From assembly GCA_046330225.1 (NCBI GenBank), contig JAXLTD010000019.1, positions 1-19,619 on the forward strand: a stretch of DNA of 19,619 nucleotides, in the 5' to 3' direction. Positions within the stretch are counted from its first letter, which is position 1. The number at the start of each line of letters is the position of its first letter. Positions 13,502 to 19,619 of this stretch are shown one piece after another. A model generated the notes under the pieces. It saw only the letters and a list, made by a program, of their open reading frames with translations, had not been told where the DNA came from and ran no database searches. The position numbers were made by a program, and so were the translations under genes. The stretch is from CANJIV01 sp046330225 (GTDB lineage: Bacteria; Actinomycetota; Thermoleophilia; Solirubrobacterales; Solirubrobacteraceae).

Positions 13502-14692
13502 GTGAACGTCGCCGTCGTCGCCGAGTTCTACCCCCGGGCCCGCGACCCCGTGCTGGGCATCTGGGCCCACCGCCAGGCGCTGGCCGCGCGGGCGGCGGGC
13601 GCGGAGGTGCGGGTCCTCGTCCTGCACCGCCCGATCCCGCCGGCGGCGGCCCTGGCCGCCCGGGACCGCCGCGCGATCGGCGCCGGGCTGCGCCAGCCAT
13701 CGCGCGCCCGGATCGACGGGCTCGAGGTCCGCTACGTCCCGTTCCTGTCCCCGCCGCGCGGCCGGACCTACGGCCAGTGGGGCGCCTGGGCGGCGCCGCC
13801 GCTGGCCGCCGCGCTGCGCGCCCTGCGCCGCTCCTTCCCGTTCGACGTCGTGCACGCGCACTACGCCGTGCCGGCCGGCGAGGCGGTGCGGCTGGCCCGG
13901 ATCGGCACGCCGTGCGTGATCTCCGAGCACGGCGGCGACGTGTTCTACACGGCGCCCCGCAGCGCGGCCGGGCGGGCGGCGGTCGAGCGCGCCTTCGGGC
14001 ACGCCCGGCTCGTGCTGGCCAACAGCGCGGGGATCGCCGCCCGCTGCCGGGAGCTCGGCGCGGACGCGACCCGCGTCGTGCACCTCGGGACCGACGTCCC
14101 GGCCGAGCCCGCCGCGGCGCCGGCGTCTCCCCTCCTCGTCACCGTGGCCCACCTCGTCGCCCGCAAGCGGCACGCCGACGTCATCCGCGCGCTCTGGCTG
14201 CTGCGCGACCGCCATCCCGAGCTGCGCTACGAGATCGTCGGCGACGGCCCCGAGCGCGCGGCGCTCGCCGGGCTCGCCGCCGAGCTCGGGGTGAGCGGGC
14301 GCGTGGCGTTTCGCGGCCAGCTCCCGCCGGACGCCGCAGTGGCCGCCGGACGCGCGGCCACGGCGTTTGTGATGCCCAGCATCGACGAGGCGTTCGGAGT
14401 CGCCTACGTCGAGGCGATGGCCGCCGGCGTGCCGGCGGTCGCGGCGCTGGGCGAGGACGGGCCGGCGGAGATCGCCGCGGCCGGCGGCGGGATCGAGCTC
14501 GTCCCGCCCGGCGACGTCGAGGCCCTCGCCGCGCGGATCGACGCGCTCGTGGCCGATCCCGACTGGCGGGCGCGCCTCGGGGAGCAGGCCCGCGCCACGG
14601 TGACCTCCGCCTTCACGTGGGAGCGCTGCGGCCGCGCCACCGTCGAGGCCTACGCGTCCGCCCTCGAGCCGCCGGGGACCCGCGCACGATGA
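13502..14692 (+). CDS. GT4 glycosyltransferase
   Basis: 396 residues from GTG 13502, a standard GT4 length. Motifs: AEFYPRARDPVLGIWAHRQ (7-25, acceptor loop), FDVVHAHYAVPAG (114-126), VISEHGGDVFY (139-149), VHLGTD (193-198) between the two Rossmann halves, TVAHLVARKRHADVI (214-228; the KR pair is the usual donor-phosphate contact), IVGDGPER (245-252) and EAFGVAYVE (296-304), the E-x7-E block. It acts in the cytosol on a lipid-linked acceptor. Upstream is the two-domain GT2 (11-nt gap). Downstream its stop overlaps the next start as ATGA, so the two GT4 enzymes are coupled and probably act in sequence. Sugar unknown. Confidence 0.93.
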   Translation: MNVAVVAEFYPRARDPVLGIWAHRQALAARAAGAEVRVLVLHRPIPPAAALAARDRRAIGAGLRQPSRARIDGLEVRYVPFLSPPRGRTYGQWGAWAAPPLAAALRALRRSFPFDVVHAHYAVPAGEAVRLARIGTPCVISEHGGDVFYTAPRSAAGRAAVERAFGHARLVLANSAGIAARCRELGADATRVVHLGTDVPAEPAAAPASPLLVTVAHLVARKRHADVIRALWLLRDRHPELRYEIVGDGPERAALAGLAAELGVSGRVAFRGQLPPDAAVAAGRAATAFVMPSIDEAFGVAYVEAMAAGVPAVAALGEDGPAEIAAAGGGIELVPPGDVEALAARIDALVADPDWRARLGEQARATVTSAFTWERCGRATVEAYASALEPPGTRAR

Positions 14693-15750
14693 CCCGTCCC
14701 GTCCTGTTCGTCACGGGCAAGGCGCCGCCGGACCGCGTCGGCGCCTTCTCCCGCCTCGCGGCCCGCGAGGACGTCGAGTTCGCGCTCTTCGGCGGGCGGG
14801 GGCGCCACGCGACCGGCGAGGCCCCGGACCTGCCCTTCCCGCACCGCCACGTGTCCCAGCGGGACGTCGGCGCGCTCGCGGAGTCCGGGCGCTACCGGGC
14901 CGTCATCTGCGGCACGAGCGGTCGCGCCGCCCTGCCCGCCGCGTACCGCGGCGCCCGCCGGGCCGGGGTGCCGTTCGTGCTGTGGGCGTCGCTGTGGGCC
15001 CACCCCCGCGGCCCCGCCGGCCTGGCCGGCTACCTGCCGCTGCGGCACGTCTACCGCCGGGCCGACGCGATTGCGACCTACGGCCCGCACGTCACCGAGT
15101 ACGTGCGGAGGCTCGGCGCCACGGGGCCCGTGGTGGAAGCGCTCCAGGCCGTCGACAACGCGTTCTGGGGCGCGCCCGCGGTCCCCGCGCCCCGGCAGGC
15201 GCCCTTCGTCGCCCTCTGCGTCGGACGGCTGGAACGCGAGAAGGGGATCCGCGTCCTGGCCGCCGCCTGGCGCCAGCTGGCGCCCGAACCGGGCGCGGCG
15301 GCGCTCGTGACCGTCGGCGAGGGGCCCGAACGGGCCCGGGCGATCGCTGCCGGCGCGACGGCACCCGGCCAGCTGAATCCGGAGCAGCTTCGCAACTTGT
15401 ACGCCGGGGCAGACGTTCTGGTGGTGCCGTCGATCACCACGGCCACCTTCCGCGAGCCGTGGGGGCTGGTCGTGAACGAAGCCATGAACCAAGGACTGCC
15501 CGTCATCGCCACCACTGCCGTGGGCGCCGCCGCCGGCGGCCTCGTGCGCCACGAGCGCACCGGGCTGATCGTCGCCGAGCGCGATCCGGCCGGCCTCGCC
15601 GCCGCCCTGCGCCGCCTGCAGCGGGACCCCGGGCTGCGCGCGCGGCTCGGCGCCGCCGCCCGCACGGAGGTCGCCCGTTTCACCCAGGCGGCCTGGGCGG
15701 ACGGCATGGCAGCCGCCCTGGCGGCGATGCGCGTCGGGAAAGGAGCTTGA
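14689..15750 (+). CDS. GT4 glycosyltransferase
   Basis: 353 residues from ATG 14689, which overlaps the preceding stop (ATGA); the longer open frame upstream is shadow. The N-terminal half is compact, with VICGTSGRAALPAAYRGARRAGVPFVLWASLW (about 72-103), where a Trp-rich strand replaces the usual His motif, and DAIATYGPHVTEYVRRLG (126-143). The C-terminal half is orthodox: CVGRLEREKGIRVL (177-190), VTVGEGPERA (207-216), LYAGADVLVVPS (237-248), EPWGLVVNE (256-264, E-x7-E) and AMNQGLPVIATTAVGAA. The LWASLWAH type of N-terminal half is found in GT4 enzymes of cell-surface glycan loci; the donor is unknown. An AAAGGAG sequence inside its last codons may serve the next gene. Confidence 0.9.
   Translation: MTRPVLFVTGKAPPDRVGAFSRLAAREDVEFALFGGRGRHATGEAPDLPFPHRHVSQRDVGALAESGRYRAVICGTSGRAALPAAYRGARRAGVPFVLWASLWAHPRGPAGLAGYLPLRHVYRRADAIATYGPHVTEYVRRLGATGPVVEALQAVDNAFWGAPAVPAPRQAPFVALCVGRLEREKGIRVLAAAWRQLAPEPGAAALVTVGEGPERARAIAAGATAPGQLNPEQLRNLYAGADVLVVPSITTATFREPWGLVVNEAMNQGLPVIATTAVGAAAGGLVRHERTGLIVAERDPAGLAAALRRLQRDPGLRARLGAAARTEVARFTQAAWADGMAAALAAMRVGKGA
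15739..15745 (+). promoter_or_regulatory. Shine-Dalgarno-like AAAGGAG ahead of the secreted-protein gene
   Basis: AAAGGAG ends 10 nt before an in-frame TTG at 15756, which would add 20 residues to the ATG 15816 start. It is the clearest purine-rich ribosome site I saw in the window, where most genes lack one. It leaves the start of the following gene open. Confidence 0.35.
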
Positions 15751-15815
15751 TACCGTTGCCCGCTCGCCGTTCGCCGTCTCTCTGCGGTGCCGGACCCGGC
15801 ACCGCCCTCCGGCTT

Positions 15816-16469
15816 ATGCGCAGGACCGCGTCTGTCACAGCCCTCCTCCTCGTCTGCTTGCTCGTGCCCGCTGCGGCGCACGCGAGCGGCCAGGCCGTGA
15901 TCAAGGACTGCACCGACAACGGCCGCATCGACGGCAAGTACAGCTCCTCCGACTACAAGGCGGCGCTCCGCGACCTCCCGACCGATGTCGCCGAGTACAC
16001 CGACTGCGGCGACCAGATCGCCGCGGCCCAGCGCCGCGGCGCCACCCGCCAGAACACCTCGAAGGACGGGTCGGGCGGATCCGGCGGCAGCAACTCGGGC
16101 GGATCGGGCGGCGGGAGCGGGAGCGGCGGCAGCGGCGGGTCCGGCGCGGGCGCCGGCGCGGCGAGCACCGACTCGCCGATCGCCGACCCGGCCAATCTCT
16201 CCAAGGGTGAGAAGGCCGCGCTGGCCAGCGCCGCGGCACAGAAGGCCTCCCCCGTCACGCTCGGCAGCGATGCGGTCACTCCCGGCGCCTCCGGCCTGGC
16301 CGGCGAGGCCGTCCGCAACGCGATCCCGACGCCGCTGCTCATCGTGCTGATCCTCGTCGGCCTGGCCGCCGCGGCGGTCGGCGTGTACCGCCTCCGCAGC
16401 CAGGCGCCGCAGATCACCAACGCCGCGAAGTCCCTCAAGCAGCGTGTCGGCGGTCGCGGCGTCGCCTGA
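15816..16469 (+). CDS. Hypothetical exported protein with Gly-Ser linker and C-terminal membrane anchor
   Basis: 217 residues from ATG 15816. Residues 1-23 are a signal peptide (RR, hydrophobic core, cleavage likely after AHA at 21-23). A small domain of about 60 residues follows with two cysteines (32, 64) that could form a disulfide (DCTDNGRIDG...YTDCGDQ). Residues 85-115 are a Gly/Ser linker. After NLSKGEKAALASAAAQ (127-142) comes one transmembrane helix (about 172-191) and a short basic tail, so the mature protein would face outward and be anchored at its C-terminus. I do not recognise a family with a known function. It lies between a GT4 gene and the polymerase gene, overlapping the latter by 26 nt, so a role in export, polymerisation or attachment is inferred. 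In-frame TTG codons at 15747 and 15756 are alternative starts. Confidence 0.75.
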   Translation: MRRTASVTALLLVCLLVPAAAHASGQAVIKDCTDNGRIDGKYSSSDYKAALRDLPTDVAEYTDCGDQIAAAQRRGATRQNTSKDGSGGSGGSNSGGSGGGSGSGGSGGSGAGAGAASTDSPIADPANLSKGEKAALASAAAQKASPVTLGSDAVTPGASGLAGEAVRNAIPTPLLIVLILVGLAAAAVGVYRLRSQAPQITNAAKSLKQRVGGRGVA

Positions 16470-18528
16470 GCAGGCCCCGGTCCCGGCGCCGGTTCCGGGC
16501 CGTTCCGGCGGCGACCGCCGGGCCGACGCCGGGATCGCGGCGGGCATCGCTGCCTTCATTGCGGCGATCGCGTTCGTCGGCCAGGGCGGCACCGAACTCG
16601 GCGCCGTCACCGCCGCGCAGATCGCGATCACGCTCGCCGGCGCCGCCGTGCTGGCGGTCGCGCTCCTGCGCGGCGCCTTCGGCACGCGCCTGTGGGGCGG
16701 CGTCACCCTGGCGCTGCTGGCCGGGTACGCGGCCCTGGCCGGCATCTCGGTCATCTGGTCGGTGCAGCCGTCGGACACCTGGCTGGAGGCCAACCTCCTG
16801 CTCTCCTACGTCGCCGGGTTCGCCGGCGCGATCGCGCTGGCCCGGCTCGCCCGCGAGCGCTGGGCCGCGATCCTCGCCGGCGTGGCGCTGGCCAGCGTCA
16901 TCGTGTGCGGCTGGGCGCTTCTGACCAAGGTCTTCCCGGGCGCCTTCGACGCCGACGCCACCTTCGCCCGGCTGCGTGAGCCGTTCGGCTACTGGAACGC
17001 GCTGGCCATCCTCGGCGGCCTGGCCGTCCCGGGCCTGCTGTGGCTCGGCGCCCGGCGGGAAGGGCCGGCCGGCCTGCGGATCGCCGCCACCCCGGCCCTC
17101 GGCGCCATCCTCGTCGCGATCGTCCTCACGCAGTCGCGGGGCGCGCTGCTCGCCGTGGCCGCCGGCGGGGGCCTGTGGTTCGCGCTCGTGCCGCTGCGGC
17201 TGCGCGGGCTGTCCGTGCTCGTGCCCGCCGTCATCGGCGCGGCGCTCCCCGCGGGCTATGCGCTCTCCAGCGGCCCGCTGTCGAAGGACACGCAGCTGCT
17301 GAGCGACCGGATCGCGGACGGGCGGATCTTCGGCCTGCTCCTCGTCGTGATGCTCGGCGTGCTGACCGCCGCCGCGATCGGCATCGCCCGCGCCGCCGCG
17401 GCCAGGCCGCCCGGGCCGGCGACGCGCCGGCGCGCCGGGATCGCCGCGCTCGCCGTCACCGGCGCCGGCGTCGTCGCGGTCGTGGTCGCGCTGGCCGCGA
17501 GCAGCGGCGGCCTCTCGTCGCTCGTCGACCCGAACGCGTCGCTGCCCAAGACCGGCGCCGGCCGCCTGGCCGAGCTCGGCAACGTCCGGGCGCGCTACTG
17601 GCGCGACGCCATGAACGTGTTCGCCGACCACCCGTGGATCGGGGTCGGCGCCGGCGGCTACCCGACGGCGCGCCTGCGGGTCCGCAAGGACTCGATCTTC
17701 GTCGATCACGCGCACGGGTTCGTCCCGCAGGTCATGGCCGACCTCGGCCTCGTCGGCCTCGCCCTCAGCCTCGCCCTGCTCGCGTCGTGGCTCGCGGCCG
17801 CGCTGCGAGCCGCCGCGCTGCGCCCGCGCAAGGACTCCGGCGTGCCCTTCACGCCGGAGCGGATCGGCCTCATCACGCTGCTCGCGGTCGCCGTGACCTT
17901 CGGCGTGCACTCGCTGGTCGACTGGACGTGGTACGTGCCGGCGCCCGCCCTCGCGGCCCTCATCTGCGCCGGCTACCTCGCGGGCCGCGGGCCGCTCGAG
18001 CCCGCGCCCGAGCCGGCGGCCTGGTCGGCTCCGGCCCAGCCCAAGGCCGTGCGGATCGCGGCGGCTGTGGGCGTGATCCTGATCGCCGCCGCGGCCGCCT
18101 GGACGATGTGGCAGCCGCAGCGCTCCGCAACCGCGACCTCCGACGCGCTCGCCGCCGTCGCCGCCGGCGACCTCGCGGCCGCCCAGGCCGACGCCGAGCG
18201 GGCCCGGGACGCCAACCCGCTCGCCGTGGAGCCGCTGTACGCGCTCGCCACCGTGGCCGACGCGCAGGGCAAGCCCGCCGTCGCGGCGGCCGACTACGCC
18301 GCCGCCATCCGCCTCCAGCCGGCCAACCCGGGCCCCTGGCTCGAGTTCGGCAGCTACGTGTTCACGACCCGCCAGCAGCTGCGCCTCGGGCTCTCCGCGA
18401 TGCGCGGCGCCCTCTTCCTCGACCCGCGCGGCCGCTTCCGCATCAACACGTACGTGACGGCGCTGCGGGCGGCGGCCGTGAAGGACCCGGCGCTGGCGCG
18501 GGCGTTCCTGCAGGCGACGCGGCGCTGA
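16444..18528 (+). CDS. O-antigen ligase/polymerase (Wzy/WaaL-type) with C-terminal TPR-like region
   Basis: 694 residues from GTG 16444, the only plausible start before the first helix; it overlaps the preceding gene by 26 nt in another frame. Around a dozen hydrophobic helices span about 28-560. The Wzy_C core is visible: LTQSRGALLA (228-237, with the conserved Arg), then a long periplasm-side loop with RYWRDAMNVFADHPWIGVGAGGYP (about 384-407) and DHAHGFVPQVMADLGLVGL (421-439). The pattern of a His followed by a Gly-containing helix start is that of O-antigen ligases and polymerases. Residues about 565-680 form TPR-like helices (AAVAAGDLAAAQADAERA; AVAAADYAAAIRLQPANPGPW) on the outer face. 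It would polymerise or transfer the flipped lipid-linked glycan. Ligase and polymerase cannot be told apart by sequence. The stop is 11 bp from the convergent methyltransferase stop. Confidence 0.88.
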   Translation: MSAVAASPEQAPVPAPVPGRSGGDRRADAGIAAGIAAFIAAIAFVGQGGTELGAVTAAQIAITLAGAAVLAVALLRGAFGTRLWGGVTLALLAGYAALAGISVIWSVQPSDTWLEANLLLSYVAGFAGAIALARLARERWAAILAGVALASVIVCGWALLTKVFPGAFDADATFARLREPFGYWNALAILGGLAVPGLLWLGARREGPAGLRIAATPALGAILVAIVLTQSRGALLAVAAGGGLWFALVPLRLRGLSVLVPAVIGAALPAGYALSSGPLSKDTQLLSDRIADGRIFGLLLVVMLGVLTAAAIGIARAAAARPPGPATRRRAGIAALAVTGAGVVAVVVALAASSGGLSSLVDPNASLPKTGAGRLAELGNVRARYWRDAMNVFADHPWIGVGAGGYPTARLRVRKDSIFVDHAHGFVPQVMADLGLVGLALSLALLASWLAAALRAAALRPRKDSGVPFTPERIGLITLLAVAVTFGVHSLVDWTWYVPAPALAALICAGYLAGRGPLEPAPEPAAWSAPAQPKAVRIAAAVGVILIAAAAAWTMWQPQRSATATSDALAAVAAGDLAAAQADAERARDANPLAVEPLYALATVADAQGKPAVAAADYAAAIRLQPANPGPWLEFGSYVFTTRQQLRLGLSAMRGALFLDPRGRFRINTYVTALRAAAVKDPALARAFLQATRR

Positions 18529-18539
18529 CCGCGCGGCCT

Positions 18540-19166
18540 TCAGCGGCGGCCCGCGAGGCCAGCGCGGCGTGCCCGGGCCAGCAGGAGCCGCCGGAGCCCC
18601 GGCGGGCCGCCGGCCGGCCGCACGTCGATCTCGTCGAACCCGAACTCGGCGAGCAGGCCCGCGAGCGACCGCCGGGTGTAGAAGCGCAGGTGCTGGCCCT
18701 GGGGATCGAAGCGCCGCTCCGGGCCCGTGAGCGCGGCCACGGCGAGCGACAGGCGGCCGTGGAACGGCGTCGTGAGGAGCAGGCGCCCGCGAGGCGCCAG
18801 CACGCGCCGGACCTCCGAGAGCCAGCCGGCGGTGTCGGCAACGTGCTCGATCACCTCGGAGGCCCAGACGAGCTCAACGGCACCGTCCGCGAGCGGAAGC
18901 GGGCCGTGCGGCGGCGCGAGCCGCAGGTCCAGTTCGGGATCGAGGGCGGCGGCCCGGTCCAGCGCGCCCTGGGCGATATCCACGCCGACGACCTCGGCCC
19001 CCGCCGCCCGCGCCGCGGCCGCGAACGCCCCGCTTCCGCAGCCCAGGTCCAGCAGCCGGACGCCGGGCCGGACCTCGGCGAGCAGGAATGCCTGCCGCCG
19101 CGCGAACTCCTCCCCGCGGGCCTCCGCGGGGATCTCCGCCCACACCTCCTCGTACCAGTCCCGCAT
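18540..19166 (-). CDS. Class I SAM-dependent methyltransferase
   Basis: 208 residues from ATG 19166. MRDWYEEVWAEIPAEARGEEFARRQAFLL forms an N-terminal helical cap in which WYEEVW is typical of small Methyltransf_11/23 proteins near glycan genes. Motif I is LLDLGCGSG (38-46), with VGVDIAQGALDRA (60-72) at strand 2, VELVWASEVIEHVAD (97-111) at motif IV, RRVLAPRGRLLLTTPFHG (120-137), and FYTRRSLAGLLAEFGFDEIDV (162-182) in the C-terminal part. This is a full-length single domain, probably acting on a sugar or glycan end. It is convergent with the ligase gene and divergent from the partial GT4 gene. A TATCGT box 9 nt before the ATG supports this start over longer upstream extensions. Confidence 0.88.
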   Translation of the reverse strand: MRDWYEEVWAEIPAEARGEEFARRQAFLLAEVRPGVRLLDLGCGSGAFAAAARAAGAEVVGVDIAQGALDRAAALDPELDLRLAPPHGPLPLADGAVELVWASEVIEHVADTAGWLSEVRRVLAPRGRLLLTTPFHGRLSLAVAALTGPERRFDPQGQHLRFYTRRSLAGLLAEFGFDEIDVRPAGGPPGLRRLLLARARRAGLAGRR

Positions 19167-19175
19167 GGCCCGGCA

Positions 19176-19181
19176 ACGATA
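19176..19181 (-). promoter_or_regulatory. -10 element of a leaderless promoter for the 19166 methyltransferase
   Basis: TATCGT on the minus strand is followed by 9 nt and ATG 19166. Its leading TA pairs with the leading TA of the opposite-strand box at 19180-19185. Confidence 0.5.
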
Positions 19182-19185
19182 GGGT
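19180..19185 (+). promoter_or_regulatory. -10 element for the right-edge GT4 transcript
   Basis: TAGGGT is followed by 8 nt and ATG 19194, the start of a 12-codon ORF, with the GT4 GTG at 19229 further down. The TA at 19180-19181 is shared with the divergent -10 box. Confidence 0.45.
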
Positions 19186-19193
19186 GGCAGCCC

Positions 19194-19232
19194 ATGTGGA
19201 GCCCTCCGCTGCCGCTCGCGGCCCTCGCGTGA
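19194..19232 (+). CDS. Possible 12-codon upstream ORF coupled to the GT4 gene
   Basis: ATG 19194 opens a 12-residue frame (MWSPPLPLAALA) that ends in TGA at 19230-19232 and overlaps the GTG of the GT4 gene as GTGA. A TANNNT box lies 8 nt before the ATG, as at the other leaderless starts here, and no Shine-Dalgarno site precedes the GTG. Ribosomes loaded on the leaderless mRNA could therefore reinitiate at the GTG. The peptide resembles nothing I know, and such a short frame can arise by chance. Confidence 0.35.
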   Translation: MWSPPLPLAALA

Positions 19233-19619
19233 ACGTCGCCATCGACAGCAGCCGGGCCGCCGAGCCAAGCGGCGTCGGGCGCTACGTCCGATCGCTGCTC
19301 CCCGAACTCCAGGCGCTCGCCGGCATGGAGATCGAGGAGACGGGCCGCCCGCGGGCCAAGCGCCACGACGTCTTCCACGCGCCGTGCATGCGCAACGCCC
19401 TGCTGCGCTCGCCGGTGCCAATGGTCGTGACCCTGCACGACCTGATCCCGCTCAAGCGCCGTGGCGAGCTGATGCGCACCGGCCTGGGGATGCGCATGCA
19501 GCGCCTCGCCGTGCAGCGGGCCGTGCGCGTGATCGTTCCGAGCGCGGTCGTCGCCGCCGATGCCGTCGAGCGCCTCGACGTTGCGCCCGACCGCATCAGC
19601 GTGATCCCCGAGGCCGCCG
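19229..19619 (+). CDS. GT4 glycosyltransferase, N-terminal part (runs off right edge)
   Basis: 130 codons from GTG 19229 with no stop before the window end. MNVAIDSSRAAEPSGVGRYVRSLLPEL (1-27) is the first Rossmann strand and Gly-rich acceptor loop (SGVGRYV) typical of GT4 mannosyltransferase-like enzymes. DVFHAPC (47-53), VVTLHDLIPLK (66-76), VIVPSAVVAADAVERL (101-116) and DRISVIPEAA (121-130) follow the family's order up to the linker between the two domains. The sugar-nucleotide-binding half lies outside the window. The region between the first loop and DVFHAP is unusually short, so the N-terminal domain is compact. Sugar specificity is unknown. Confidence 0.85.
   Translation, partial: MNVAIDSSRAAEPSGVGRYVRSLLPELQALAGMEIEETGRPRAKRHDVFHAPCMRNALLRSPVPMVVTLHDLIPLKRRGELMRTGLGMRMQRLAVQRAVRVIVPSAVVAADAVERLDVAPDRISVIPEAA

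Noticed and set aside
16064..16162. Short GGC/GGCGG direct repeats as a DNA repeat or CRISPR-like array
   Set aside because: They encode the Gly/Ser linker of the anchored protein and have no regular spacer pattern. I saw no CRISPR array, tRNA or rRNA in the window.
18529..18539. A terminator between the ligase gene and the convergent methyltransferase
   Set aside because: Only 11 bp separate the stops and no hairpin fits; the same holds for the 7 bp at 8358-8364.

Overview
This is a very G+C-rich (about three quarters by eye), tightly packed stretch of a bacterial surface-polysaccharide locus. High G+C, GTG starts, Ala/Arg-rich proteins, a lack of Shine-Dalgarno sites and start codons sitting 6-9 nt after a TANNNT -10 element point to an actinobacterium. 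The gene style resembles Thermoleophilia (Solirubrobacterales/Gaiellales), but that placement is inference.

Layout: a partial MurJ/Wzx-like flippase runs leftwards off the left edge (1-1004, minus). A plus-strand operon follows (1129-8357): SAM methyltransferase, WecG/TagA/CpsF glycosyltransferase, second methyltransferase, extended SDR epimerase, GDP-mannose 4,6-dehydratase (gmd), and a membrane GT2 synthase with an N-terminal MshEN (cyclic-di-GMP type) domain. Convergent to it is GDP-L-fucose synthase (8365-9369, minus). Then come a GT4-like transferase (9400-10479, plus), a GT4 transferase (10681-11802, minus), and a second plus-strand operon (11826-18528): a two-domain GT2, two GT4 enzymes, a secreted/anchored Gly-Ser protein and an O-antigen ligase/polymerase with a TPR-like tail. 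A minus-strand methyltransferase (18540-19166) and the start of another GT4 gene (19229 to the right edge) close the window.

How it fits together: Gmd and Fcl make GDP-L-fucose from GDP-mannose. WecG-like and GT4/GT2 enzymes assemble a glycan on a lipid carrier, methyltransferases and the SDR modify sugars, the flippase exports the lipid-linked unit and the Wzy/WaaL-type protein polymerises or ligates it. The initiating phosphoglycosyltransferase is not in the window.

The most striking feature is an in-frame 344-residue intein with a two-motif LAGLIDADG homing endonuclease inside gmd, cutting the conserved NHE/SPRRG motif. It has Lys instead of the usual penultimate His, and an AT-rich island straddles its N-terminal junction. 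Other notable points are an SDR whose catalytic Tyr position is Asp, a uniform leaderless promoter layout with back-to-back or overlapping divergent -10 elements, and a 12-codon upstream ORF overlapping the last glycosyltransferase start.
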